Numbered from the stretch's first letter, positions 16,085 through 24,596 are shown. The stretch is 37,177 nucleotides of DNA from Leadbetterella sp. (GCA_021740125.1 JAIPAJ010000012.1:1-37177), one strand, 5' to 3'. Program-made: numbers and translations. The notes: generated by a model from the sequence alone, not told the origin.

Positions 16085-17881
16085 ATGACAGCACATTCAT
16101 TTCATGTACCTGTTATGGGTTTGGGCTATACTGTTGAAACCCCGGCCAAAATCGCTCATTATGGCATTTCTTCTGTAATTTCTATCGTAGAAGACAACCT
16201 CATCGAAAAAATGCGAAAGATGTACTACGAAAGAGAGCAATTGCCGTATCAAGAAATCACACTTAAAGACGAAGACTACAGAGCTAAAAGAATTACTTCA
16301 TATTTGAATGTAATCAAGCGAGTGGTGGATGCAAATTTTGAGCGTTTAAAAAGTCAAAAATTTGAGGACCAAACTGAGCTAACAAAATATTTTGAGCTAT
16401 TACCTGACCATGCCGACTTGAAAATATTATATTTTGAGATGTTGGATGCCAAGGACTCCGAAAAACCAAAACTTGAGTCTGAGTTAAAAGCCAAAATGGT
16501 CAAAGGTTCTATTGATGTGAATATCATGACCAAGCTCGACAAATTTAATTATGATAAAAATGGTGAACAATTGGCCCCAGAATACTGCGATGCCATGGCG
16601 GCATTGCGTGGATTTGCTCTTTCTGATTTAAATTCAGGAATTGTTTTTTCTGCAGGAATGAACCCTCGCTTGTTTAGTTATTGTACCTCATTCACCGATT
16701 TTTTCCCAGACGAAAATGGTCATTTAAAAAAACAAATTATCCTGAAAGTGAGTGACTATCGTTCTGCACTGATCCAAGGTAAATTTTTGGCAAAAAAAGG
16801 CCTTTGGGTTTCTGAATTTAGAATAGAATCAGGCTTGAATTGTGGGGGGCATGCTTTTGCTTCTGGAGGCACACTTTTAGGGCCAATCATGGAAGAATTT
16901 AAAGACAAAAAACAGGAACTGATAGCCGAACTAAAACAAATTTGCGAAAAAACTTGGACAGAAATGGGATTGGAAAATATCCATCCTACTCTGAAAATTA
17001 CGGTTCAAGGTGGCGTAGGCACGGCCAACGAACACAATTTTCTTTTGGAGCATTACCAGGTTGATAGTGTGGGTTGGGGCAGTCCATTTTTGATGGTTCC
17101 TGAAGTAGTAAGTATTGATAACGAATCACTTAGACTTTTGATAAATGCTAAAAAAGATGACTATTATTTGAGTGATGCTTCGCCTTTGGGAGTTCCATTT
17201 AACAATTTAAAAAATACTTCTTCGGAACTGTTGATTCAGGCAAGAATGGACAAAAGCCGACCTGGCTCACCTTGTTACAAGAAGTTTTTGCAGTTTGACA
17301 CCGAGTTTACTAAAATCCCGATTTGTACCGCTTCAAGAGAATATCAAAACTTGAAAGAGTTGCAGATGAAGCAACTAGAAACGCCCGAATCAATCATAAA
17401 AAAAGGCGAAGAAACACTAAAAGTAAAAGAATGTCTGTGTGAAGGTTTGGCCGCTTCTGCTTTGATGGCTAACGGAATTCAACCTGACCGCAAACTTACG
17501 GCTGTTTCGATATGCCCTGGACCAAATTTAGCCTATTTTTCAGGTATATTTTCAATGAAAAGTATGATTGGGCATATATATGGAAGGGAAAATTTATTGA
17601 ATAGTTTAGACCGCCCTCACATGTTTGTGAATGAACTAGAATTGAATGTAAAATACCTAAAAAATCAAATCAAGAAGTTTACTAATGAGACGATAGATCA
17701 ACAAATAAAATTTGTGGAGACGTTTAAAAACAACCTTTTCGATGGCATTAATTATTATATAGACTTGGCTGAAAATATGAAAACAGAAACGTCTTCATTC
17801 ATAGAAAAAATAAAGTCTGATTTGGCCAAAATTGAGGAAGAGCTAATTCGAATTACTGTACAAGAACCCGAATTAGCCTAA
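16085..17881 (+). CDS. Conserved protein of unknown function, possibly a TIM-barrel oxidoreductase
   Basis: This 598-residue soluble protein has no signal peptide. Its opening (VPVMGLGYTVETPAKIAHYGISSVISIVED) resembles the start of flavin-dependent TIM-barrel enzymes such as nitronate monooxygenases, and GGVGTANEHNFLL... VDSVGWGSPFLMVPEVV is a glycine-rich block like the phosphate-binding end of such barrels. This is a resemblance only. Cysteines are placed in conserved-looking spots (GLNCGGHAFASGG, GSPCYKK, PICTAS, ECLCEGLAA, SICPGPN), which could bind a metal or cluster. The C-terminal 90 residues are helical and coiled-coil-like. It is transcribed alone, and its 5' region has a weak -7-like AATCTTTG near 16046-16053. 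I do not assign a function. Confidence 0.8.
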   Translation: MTAHSFHVPVMGLGYTVETPAKIAHYGISSVISIVEDNLIEKMRKMYYEREQLPYQEITLKDEDYRAKRITSYLNVIKRVVDANFERLKSQKFEDQTELTKYFELLPDHADLKILYFEMLDAKDSEKPKLESELKAKMVKGSIDVNIMTKLDKFNYDKNGEQLAPEYCDAMAALRGFALSDLNSGIVFSAGMNPRLFSYCTSFTDFFPDENGHLKKQIILKVSDYRSALIQGKFLAKKGLWVSEFRIESGLNCGGHAFASGGTLLGPIMEEFKDKKQELIAELKQICEKTWTEMGLENIHPTLKITVQGGVGTANEHNFLLEHYQVDSVGWGSPFLMVPEVVSIDNESLRLLINAKKDDYYLSDASPLGVPFNNLKNTSSELLIQARMDKSRPGSPCYKKFLQFDTEFTKIPICTASREYQNLKELQMKQLETPESIIKKGEETLKVKECLCEGLAASALMANGIQPDRKLTAVSICPGPNLAYFSGIFSMKSMIGHIYGRENLLNSLDRPHMFVNELELNVKYLKNQIKKFTNETIDQQIKFVETFKNNLFDGINYYIDLAENMKTETSSFIEKIKSDLAKIEEELIRITVQEPELA

Positions 17882-18197
17882 AAACTTCGGTATTCCAATA
17901 ATTGAAAGCATTAACTTGTTGAAGAGTAAACTTTCAAAATATTTAACATTTCAAAAGAAAAAGTAAAATCAGAAATTTTTGATTTCAAGGTTACCGAGGT
18001 ATTCTTTAATTTGGCTTTAACCAAATTATTTCTTGCCAATTCCAGTTTAATGTAACCTCAATCAATAATTCTGAATGATTACCAAAATTCATGAATTAAT
18101 CACCATTCGGGAGAACACTTAAATGAAAAAAATAGAAATAAAATATATTAAAAAAGAAGAATTCTAAAGCATCGAGTACTGTTAATTCATTTAGGCA
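17882..18197. other. Non-coding stretch before the isolated membrane protein gene
   Basis: This AT-rich region lies between two convergent genes. I see no RNA gene, clear terminator or intact ORF. A 10-base word, TTACCGAGGT (17991-18000), recurs in inverted orientation at 20058-20067 beyond the membrane protein gene. Confidence 0.4.
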
Positions 18198-19628
18198 TCA
18201 ATCCCTTTTATTAAGTAAATATTTATAAAACTTACTCTTCGGATCCATTAAATATTGATCGGCAATTTGCTTATTGTAAGTTTTAATTAAAGAATCGTAA
18301 GTATCCAAAAACTTACTATATGATACTTTCTTATATCCATTAATATCAAAGGTAATAAAGCCTCTAGCGATTATTTTGATAGGCTGAATGGAGCCAAGTA
18401 CCAATAAAAATATTAAAATTTTTGATTCAAACTTATTACTAAATATGCATTGAGCTAAACATAAATATAAAACTAAAAGGAAAGGCATACTCACTCTCAT
18501 ACAAAAGTCATTCCCCATTCCAATTTTGTAAAGTGGGATAATGCAAAGTGATATGACAGAAATTTGTAGTGGGGTTCTAAAAAAATTAGATTTCCTTAAA
18601 AAATAGAAAAATATTAAAACCTCTAAAAACACAAAAATCAACCATTTAGGAATATAATTTTCTTGAAATTTATAGAAAAAGCCCATCTCCAATTCCGATA
18701 ATCCACATGTAAAATAAACTAATAAAGGGGAGAATGTCAAAACATTAAAAAATGTATTTAAAAACAACTTCTTCATATTAATAAAAGCAAAAGAACTCTT
18801 GTACTCATTGACCAATAAAGTACAACCATACAATACCAATAAACCTAAAAATGGAAAAGGACTCCAAAAGATGGTGAGTGAAATGGGAAAAATTGGGCGT
18901 ATATAATTCCTTTTACTTAAATCAAAAAGTACAATAGGCGTAACTATTAATACAGGAATTATTTGATTAGGAACGTAGACGAAATTTCCCATTAGTGACA
19001 AAAAACTTAGTCTCATCTTTGTATATGGCTCATATCCTGATGTTATCAGCTTTAAAGGCCTATCAAAATAATTTATGAGCGATGAAGCAAATGGAAATAC
19101 ACCCCCAAATAAAAAAATAGACAATAGTTTTTTTAAACTTTGATTTATACAAACAAATAGTAGTCCTAATCCCAGAAAAATACCCAAGGCGGTCCAAATC
19201 AAATAAGCAATGGAGTATTGTTGAAGATTAAAATATTTAATAATCAGACCTGGGGGGATATAATACCCAAAGTAATATGTTGCATAGGAATTAGCTGATT
19301 TAAAGTAAATTGGAAAATCGGATTTAGTAATATCGTTTAGTTTTGCATTTTGATGTATATAGTCGAAAGACTGAAAGGAAAAACCACCAGAACCAGATAA
19401 AACACTTAATATCAGCGAAGATAAAACTAAAATAAAAACATCCCTTTTATTAATTTCCTGATGTAGTTCTTCCGAAAGTTGAACTTCTTTTATCCAAAAA
19501 AATAGAACTATAACAAATAAACCACTGAATAAATAACTTAAAGGTGCGAGCAACCATGAGGAAAAAAAAACAAGAGTAGATATCGATAAGTAAAATATAG
19601 AAATCTGGTAAAATAGTTTTTGACGCAT
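18198..19628 (-). CDS. Multi-pass membrane protein, possibly GT-C type glycosyltransferase
   Basis: The protein has 476 residues with about 11-12 hydrophobic segments and a short soluble tail. A loop after the second or third membrane segment (KSDFPIYFKSANSYATYYFGYYIPPGL) carries an acidic residue and aromatic residues, as the first periplasmic loop of GT-C glycosyltransferases does. There is no strong motif match, and the call is tentative. The start is ATG 19628. The gene is markedly AT-rich, stands alone on its strand and is bordered by 316 and 665 bp of non-coding DNA, all of which suggest a transferred gene. In other genomes such proteins often sit near polysaccharide or lipid-linked sugar genes; none is present here. 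Confidence 0.65.
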   Translation of the reverse strand: MRQKLFYQISIFYLSISTLVFFSSWLLAPLSYLFSGLFVIVLFFWIKEVQLSEELHQEINKRDVFILVLSSLILSVLSGSGGFSFQSFDYIHQNAKLNDITKSDFPIYFKSANSYATYYFGYYIPPGLIIKYFNLQQYSIAYLIWTALGIFLGLGLLFVCINQSLKKLLSIFLFGGVFPFASSLINYFDRPLKLITSGYEPYTKMRLSFLSLMGNFVYVPNQIIPVLIVTPIVLFDLSKRNYIRPIFPISLTIFWSPFPFLGLLVLYGCTLLVNEYKSSFAFINMKKLFLNTFFNVLTFSPLLVYFTCGLSELEMGFFYKFQENYIPKWLIFVFLEVLIFFYFLRKSNFFRTPLQISVISLCIIPLYKIGMGNDFCMRVSMPFLLVLYLCLAQCIFSNKFESKILIFLLVLGSIQPIKIIARGFITFDINGYKKVSYSKFLDTYDSLIKTYNKQIADQYLMDPKSKFYKYLLNKRD

Positions 19629-20293
19629 TAACGCATTAAATTTTTTCCCACAATATTGAGTCGATTATATTGATGAAAAAGTTAATCTTAAAACAAAAAA
19701 TCTGCCTATCAACTGATTTGAACTAATTAAAAATATTACAAATTTTAATTTTGCGTCTGTTAAGTGAGACTAATTTGTTCAAAATTAAATAAAAAAACTA
19801 ACACAATAGGTACCTTTGATTGAATACAATAAAGTTTCTTGTAGAGAACTAGGCCAGTCTTAACCTAGATCTATCCCATTTATTTTTTCATGGAATCACC
19901 AAAGTTTATTTAATGCTATCTAAAACCTTTTTAAATCCAAAAACTTAATTAGCAAAAAAAGTTGGATTATCCATTTCAAATGTTTTTCGAATCTTTAATT
20001 ATTCCCAAAATTTAAATCATTTCCACCCTTAATCTTATTTTAGGTTAGAATTAACGGACCTCGGTAATTTTAAAATATCAGGAAACCATAATCTGATTAA
20101 AAACTTCTATTGACCATATATTTTGAGAGACCTTTTCCGTTTTTAAGTAGAAGCTTACCGATCCAAATTTACTGGAATTATGCATTGGTTAAGGATAAGA
20201 AAGATTCTCACCTCATAAAATTCAATTGTATAAAAAACTTTCTGTTCCAAAACTAAATTTTAGATCAAATCCAATTTATACTACACAAAAAAG
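19629..20293. other. Long AT-rich non-coding region
   Basis: About 665 bp lie between the membrane protein start and the end of the sugar-binding lipoprotein gene. Stops are frequent in all frames, and no RNA gene or long repeat was recognised. A TAATTTTG on the plus strand (19746-19753) matches the -7 consensus but no plus-strand gene follows. The word ACCTCGGTAA (20058-20067) is the reverse complement of 17991-18000. It may be decayed sequence or hold an unrecognised small RNA. Confidence 0.4.
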
Positions 20294-21211
20294 TCACTTC
20301 AAATACCCCCCAACATTTTCCTTGGTCACCAATTCAAAAGGAATCAAAACATCTTTTTCAAAAGCTTGTTTCTTGGCAATCTTAACGGCTGTTTCTATGG
20401 CTCCAGCTCCTTGTTGGTTAGCGTTTTGGAAAACTGTGGCATTTAACTCACCTTTTTGAACAGATTGAAGGGCATCTTGGATGGCGTCAACACTTATAAC
20501 CAATATTTTATCTTTCAATCCTGCCGCTTGCAGTGCTTTTACCGCACCTAATCCCATTTCATCATTGTGTGCAAAAACAGCATTTATTTTATTGCCATAC
20601 GACTGAATCCAGTTTTGCATCAAATCCATGCTTTTGGCTCTGTCCCATTCACCTGTTTGTTGTGCAAGGAGCTTAATTTCAGGGTACTGTTTTAAAACTT
20701 CTTTTGATCCTTCTTCTCTTTGTAGTTGAGCTGCTTGGCCCATTAGGCCATGAATCATCACCATATTTCCTTTTCCACCCAATTTGTCCGCAATATACTT
20801 CATGGCAATTCTTGCTGATTCTACATCATTTGAGCCCACAAAGGCAGTTGGGGTAGCACTGGTGGCAGAATTGACATTGATAATCGGAATTTTGGCGGCC
20901 AAAGCTTTGGTCACCGCAGGTGAACTGGCCTCAAATTCTATGGGATTCATGATAATCACATCTACTTTTTGAGCAATAAAACTTTCAACTTGCTCGATTT
21001 GCTTTAGAGGAGAGCGTTCGGCATCTACAATTATCAATTCCGCTCCTAATTCATCAGCTTTCTTTTGCATTTCATCTGCAATATTCACGATGAATTCGTT
21101 TTGCATACTGAGCATGGTTGCTCCTATTTTAATCTTTTTTTCGTCTGAATTTTTTGAGGAATTGCAAGAGAAGAATGTAATTGCAATTAGAAGAAATATT
21201 ACTTTTTTCAT
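20294..21211 (-). CDS. Sugar ABC transporter substrate-binding lipoprotein (RbsB-type)
   Basis: This is a 305-residue periplasmic binding protein of the pentose/hexose type 1 fold (Peripla_BP_4). A lipoprotein signal ends in FFSC (Cys16). The mature part begins KIKIGATMLSMQNEF, followed by ADELGAELIIVDAERSP and the hinge-region IIMNPIEFEA; later come VFAHNDEMGLGAVKAL and VISVDAIQDALQ, the ligand-pocket positions of the RbsB family. It captures a sugar for the ATPase and permease coded upstream on the same strand. A 142-nt gap separates it from the permease; it contains a candidate -7 element and a degenerate repeat copy, so it may have its own promoter and be made in excess. The ligand is unknown; ribose or another sugar or polyol is possible. 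Confidence 0.9.
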   Translation of the reverse strand: MKKVIFLLIAITFFSCNSSKNSDEKKIKIGATMLSMQNEFIVNIADEMQKKADELGAELIIVDAERSPLKQIEQVESFIAQKVDVIIMNPIEFEASSPAVTKALAAKIPIINVNSATSATPTAFVGSNDVESARIAMKYIADKLGGKGNMVMIHGLMGQAAQLQREEGSKEVLKQYPEIKLLAQQTGEWDRAKSMDLMQNWIQSYGNKINAVFAHNDEMGLGAVKALQAAGLKDKILVISVDAIQDALQSVQKGELNATVFQNANQQGAGAIETAVKIAKKQAFEKDVLIPFELVTKENVGGYLK

Positions 21212-21236
21212 TTGAGTTTTATGGTTGAAATTGATT

Positions 21237-21244
21237 CAAATATA
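21237..21244 (-). promoter_or_regulatory. Candidate -7 element of the binding-protein gene
   Basis: The minus strand reads TATATTTG, an exact TAnnTTTG match about 26 nt before the ATG at 21211. No convincing -33 element is present. Confidence 0.3.
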
Positions 21245-21265
21245 TAGTTTTTGAAACATATATTT

Positions 21266-21283
21266 CACGGATGAGACACAGAT
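21266..21283. repeat. Degenerate copy of the GATT-type intergenic repeat
   Basis: CACGGATGAGACACAGAT resembles the units CACGGATT and ACACAGATGACAC seen in the better copies at 23757, 29554 and 31257. It lies between the permease and binding-protein genes. Confidence 0.4.
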
Positions 21284-21353
21284 ATTTCTCATTATCTGGT
21301 TTTAGACCACCCCTTTTCAGTGGAAAATCCAAAAAATCTGCGTTCTATCAACC

Positions 21354-22295
21354 TTAGGAAGCCATTTTTTTCTGGTTCCAACTATCCAAAAGAACGGCAC
21401 CAATGATGATTGCACCCATAATAACTTGTTGATAATAAGAACTTACATTTAATAAATCTAAGCCATTGTTTATCACTCCAATTAATAAAGCACCTATCAA
21501 AGTGCCTGAAATGGTGCCTATACCGCCAGATGTACTTGTACCACCTATAATGGCCGCGGCAATGGCATCCAATTCGAAGCCTGCACCTGCGTTGGGTTGA
21601 CCAGTGGTTATTCTTGAAGTGAGTAATATCCCGGCCAAGCCAGCCAAAGTGCCACATAGTGCATATACGGCCATTTTGATTTTATTTACATTAATACCTG
21701 ATGCCCAAGCTGCTTGCTCGTTTCCACCGATTGCGTAAACATATCTACCGAAAACTGTATTTTTTAAGAGTAAATAACTGATGATAAACACAATAACTAA
21801 AACTATTATTGGAAACGGAATACCAAAAATGTCTCCACCGCCTATAAAATTGAAAGAATCTGATAGGTTGGATATAGGTCGACCCTTACTCAAAATCAAA
21901 GCTAAACCACGACCGACGGTCATAATACCCAAAGTGACTATAAAAGGTGCAATTTTGCTTTTGGTGATGATGAGGCCATTGAGAAGTCCAAAAACTAAAC
22001 CTGCCAGAAGCCCTCCCAAAATTGAAACAATCAAAGGTAAATCAGGCTGAGTAGCTAATAAAGCAGCCACTACACCAGCCACCGCAACGATTGACCCAAT
22101 CGACAAATCAATGCCACCTGTAATGATAACAAACGTAACACCAAAAGCCAAAAGGGCATTTATCGAAACTTGGGTAATGATAATGGTCCAATTGGATATC
22201 GTTAAGAATTGCGAACTGGCATAGCTCAAAAAGCAACAGATAAGCAAGAAAGCAAGGAAAATTCCATATTGTCGAAGGGCATTAATGAATGGCAT
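21354..22295 (-). CDS. Sugar ABC transporter permease (RbsC-type)
   Basis: This is a 313-residue inner-membrane permease with about eight to ten hydrophobic segments. I choose ATG 22295 (MPFINALRQYGIFLAFLL), which overlaps the ATPase gene by 14 nt; a start at 22379 would add a hydrophilic tail read through the ATPase gene. Conserved BPD_transp_2 features are ALLAFGVTFVIITGGIDLSIGSIVA, the GLINGL-like FGLLNGLIITKSKIAPFIVTLG segment, and the EAA-like loop GGNEQAAWASGINVNKIKMAVYALCG that contacts the ATPase. The stretch AIIGGTSTSGGIGTISGTLIGA is also typical. It functions with the dual-domain ATPase and the binding lipoprotein. Confidence 0.92.
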   Translation of the reverse strand: MPFINALRQYGIFLAFLLICCFLSYASSQFLTISNWTIIITQVSINALLAFGVTFVIITGGIDLSIGSIVAVAGVVAALLATQPDLPLIVSILGGLLAGLVFGLLNGLIITKSKIAPFIVTLGIMTVGRGLALILSKGRPISNLSDSFNFIGGGDIFGIPFPIIVLVIVFIISYLLLKNTVFGRYVYAIGGNEQAAWASGINVNKIKMAVYALCGTLAGLAGILLTSRITTGQPNAGAGFELDAIAAAIIGGTSTSGGIGTISGTLIGALLIGVINNGLDLLNVSSYYQQVIMGAIIIGAVLLDSWNQKKMAS

Positions 22296-23775
22296 ATTGC
22301 ATAATTTTTTCTTGTGAAGCTTCGGATTTAGATAAAATAGCCATTTGTTTTCCCCTGGAAAGTACCAATATTCGGTCACAAAGACCTAATATCTCTGGCA
22401 TTTCGGAGGAAATTAAAATTATGGCCAATCCTTTGGCTTTTAGGGTATTGATTAATTTATAAATTTCAAATTTGGCACCCACATCTATTCCTCGTGTAGG
22501 TTCATCGAAGATTATAATTTTGGGATTTGACATCAAGACTTTGCCTATTACTACTTTCTGTTGATTTCCTCCGCTTAAATTTATTACTTTCTGACTTAAA
22601 CCCGAGGCTTTAACTTTCAAATTGTTGTAAACAATTTGAGTGGATTTTATTTCCTCTTTTGTGTTCACAAAACCCATTTTTGAAAACTCTTCGAGTGAAG
22701 CAAGTGAAAAATTTTCTTTTATGGTCATTTGGGGGATAAATCCTAAAGCTTTACGATCTTCAGTAACGAAGCCAATTCCAAGCCTAATGGCATCTAAAGG
22801 AGATTTAAATTGCGTTTCTTCGCTGTCAATTGTTATGGTTCCAGCATCAATTTTGTCAAGACCAGCTATCGCTCTTGCAATTTCTGATCGCCCTGCCCCC
22901 ACCAAACCTGCAAGTCCTAAAACTTCACCCGCTTTTACTTCAAAATTGACATCTGAAAAAACGTTTTTTCTCCCTAAATTTTTTACCGAAATAAGCGTTT
23001 TGCCCACTTCGATCTTGGTCACAGGGAATAACTCAGAAATTTCACGACCTACCATCAAATTTATTAGAGATTGGTTGTCCAATTCCTCAGCTTTCTTGGT
23101 AGTAATCAGTTTTCCATCTCTTAAAACAGTAATTGTGTCCGAAATTTTGAATATTTCATCCATTTTGTGTGAAATATAAATTATCGCAACACCTTGATTT
23201 TTAAGACTTTCAATGATTCCAAAAAGTATCACAACCTCAATTTCAGAAAGAGCCGAAGTGGGCTCGTCCATAATTATTACTTTAGCCTTATTGCTGATGG
23301 CTTTGGCGATTTCAACCATTTGACGGTCAGCAATGCTTAAGTTTTTTACCTTTATTTTTGGAGAAATATTAAGTTTTAAATCTGCAAGTATTTGTTTTGA
23401 CTTATGGTTTATTTCAGACGCATTTAGCCAAGAAAACCTGTGGCTTTCTTTTCCCAAAAATATATTTTGGGCCACGCTTAAGTCTGGCACCATCAATATT
23501 TCTTGGTGTATCATGGCAATGCCTTTTCCTAAAATGGCATGAACCGAAAGTCCAGAAATTACTTCGCCTTCTAACAAAATCTCTCCTGCGTCTGCCTGCA
23601 GCAAACCCACCAAAATCTTCATCAAAGTAGATTTCCCAGCACCATTTTCGCCCATAAGTGCGTGTACTTTGCCTTTTTCTATCTGCAAAGACACATCTTC
23701 AAGCACTTTTATGCCTGAGAAGGATTTGGAGATATTATTTAAGGTTAGAATATTATTTTGGAACACAGATGACAC
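22282..23775 (-). CDS. Sugar ABC transporter ATP-binding protein, two NBDs (RbsA-type)
   Basis: This 497-residue dual ATPase belongs to the RbsA/MglA/XylG class. The first domain has Walker A GENGAGKST (42-50) and a Walker B ending IIMDEPTSALSE. The second has the degenerate Walker A GLVGAGRSE usual for this class, the signature LSGGNQQKV and Walker B IIFDEPTRGIDVG. There is no ATG before Walker A: translation must start at GTG 23775 or the GTG three codons later, and both lie inside an intergenic repeat. The N-terminal MSSVFQN is therefore repeat-derived, and the native protein probably once began near ILTLNNISKSFSG. The GTG lies four bases after the stop of the PIN toxin gene, which suggests translational coupling with the toxin-antitoxin pair. 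Confidence 0.92.
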   Translation of the reverse strand: MSSVFQNNILTLNNISKSFSGIKVLEDVSLQIEKGKVHALMGENGAGKSTLMKILVGLLQADAGEILLEGEVISGLSVHAILGKGIAMIHQEILMVPDLSVAQNIFLGKESHRFSWLNASEINHKSKQILADLKLNISPKIKVKNLSIADRQMVEIAKAISNKAKVIIMDEPTSALSEIEVVILFGIIESLKNQGVAIIYISHKMDEIFKISDTITVLRDGKLITTKKAEELDNQSLINLMVGREISELFPVTKIEVGKTLISVKNLGRKNVFSDVNFEVKAGEVLGLAGLVGAGRSEIARAIAGLDKIDAGTITIDSEETQFKSPLDAIRLGIGFVTEDRKALGFIPQMTIKENFSLASLEEFSKMGFVNTKEEIKSTQIVYNNLKVKASGLSQKVINLSGGNQQKVVIGKVLMSNPKIIIFDEPTRGIDVGAKFEIYKLINTLKAKGLAIILISSEMPEILGLCDRILVLSRGKQMAILSKSEASQEKIMQYAIH

Positions 23776-23793
23776 GGATTTACATTGATTTTA
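23757..23793. repeat. GATT-type intergenic repeat, copy A (overlaps toxin end and ATPase start)
   Basis: On the plus strand it reads TTTTGGAACACAGATGACAC followed by GGATTTACATTGATTTT. The first part is identical to copy B at 29554. GAT(T) cores recur about every 10 nt. It codes the last residues of the PIN toxin and the first seven residues of the ABC ATPase, both on the minus strand. Confidence 0.8.
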
Positions 23794-24205
23794 TATTCAA
23801 AAATTGCCCTGCCTGAACTAATTGTATTCCTTTTAGTGTGCTATTTATAAGTTTTTTATCGTTTGTAATGAAAAAATCTATCTTATTTTCTAAAGCTAAT
23901 TGAAATAAAATAACATCTTCCAGGTCTTCAAAGTCCAAACTTAATGCTCTGTCCAATATCATATTGCTACACGGTAATATTTGAATTTTTCTAGATATTT
24001 CTTCGAAAAACTCAGCCCTAAAACCTTTTGAAAGTAATTTATGCAATATATAATCTGTGGTGGTAACAACACTTTCTGAAAAAAAAGCCATCACTTCGCC
24101 ATTATCAATTAGTTCGAAAAGTAAAACGGCATCCTTGTGACATTGCCTCTGGTTATCAAGAAGATCGAGAATAATATTGGTATCTAGAAATATCTTAGTA
24201 ACCAT
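23780..24205 (-). CDS. PIN-domain toxin of a type II toxin-antitoxin pair (VapC-like)
   Basis: This 141-residue PIN-domain ribonuclease shows the acidic active-site pattern: Asp8 in FLDTNIILDLL, an acidic residue near 44 (FFSESVV), an acidic cluster at 94-97 (DLEDVI) and Asp116 in FFITNDKKL. Such toxins cut tRNA or other RNAs and are neutralised by a cognate antitoxin. The start is ATG 24205, overlapping the antitoxin gene by 11 nt, the usual arrangement. The last codons and stop fall inside an intergenic repeat, so the C-terminus (NIKSM) may be altered relative to relatives. It is directly followed by the ABC ATPase gene. Confidence 0.88.
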   Translation of the reverse strand: MVTKIFLDTNIILDLLDNQRQCHKDAVLLFELIDNGEVMAFFSESVVTTTDYILHKLLSKGFRAEFFEEISRKIQILPCSNMILDRALSLDFEDLEDVILFQLALENKIDFFITNDKKLINSTLKGIQLVQAGQFLNIKSM

Positions 24206-24431
24206 ATTTATTCCTTAGTCTATCTTCTTTAATTTTCTCTTCATCCAAGAGTTTGCCCGAAAGAATACCAGCGTATTTCTTACTTAATTTTGGTTCGCTT
24301 GCTAATGTTTCTATTTCTTTAAGCAACAAACCTTCAATCAATTTAGAAACAGATGTTTGTTTTTTCGCTGCATAAACTTTAGCTCTAGAAACCAAAGTCT
24401 CGTCTATTGTTAAATTAAGCTTTACAGTCAT
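24195..24431 (-). CDS. Antitoxin, ribbon-helix-helix-like (DUF6364 type)
   Basis: This is a 78-residue protein starting MTVKLNLTIDETLVSRAKVY. The short strand VKLNLTID followed by two helices (ETLVSRAKVYAAKKQ and SVSKLIEGLLLKEI) is a ribbon-helix-helix DNA-binding fold. The C-terminal tail (KKYAGILSGKLLDEEKIKEDRLRNKYGY) is the usual toxin-wrapping segment; its AGILSGK resembles the G-L-x-G region of antitoxins paired with PIN toxins. The family label DUF6364 is from memory. A perfect inverted repeat 20 nt upstream is the probable operator for autoregulation. Confidence 0.85.
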   Translation of the reverse strand: MTVKLNLTIDETLVSRAKVYAAKKQTSVSKLIEGLLLKEIETLASEPKLSKKYAGILSGKLLDEEKIKEDRLRNKYGY

Positions 24432-24446
24432 TTCTACAATTTTCCT

Positions 24447-24480
24447 TAAATGTACGTATATTTTCGAATCATACGTACAA
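24447..24480 (-). promoter_or_regulatory. Inverted-repeat operator overlapping the antitoxin promoter
   Basis: TGTACGTAT (24451-24459) and ATACGTACA (24471-24479) form a perfect 9-bp inverted repeat with an 11-base spacer; the two half-sites are 20 nt apart, two DNA turns on the same face. On the minus strand a -7-like TACATTTA (24447-24454) and a TTG (24478-24480) lie at about 23 nt spacing, so a repressor bound here would block the promoter. The antitoxin is the obvious candidate repressor. Confidence 0.65.
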
Positions 24481-24596
24481 GCAAGCAGGTGTTTTTAGCC
24501 AAAACATTGATTATTTAATAATTAGACAAAAAAACATTAAACATATAGGCACAAAAGAAAACTATAATACTTATGTCACTTTTTGTTTAAAAAAAC

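Noticed and set aside
19746-19753. A TAATTTTG promoter element for a plus-strand gene
   Set aside because: No plus-strand ORF or RNA gene follows for several hundred bases, and such words are frequent in AT-rich DNA.
22296-22379. N-terminal extension of the permease to 22379
   Set aside because: The extra residues are read through the ATPase gene, are hydrophilic and unlike RbsC-type N-termini; ATG 22295 gives a normal permease.
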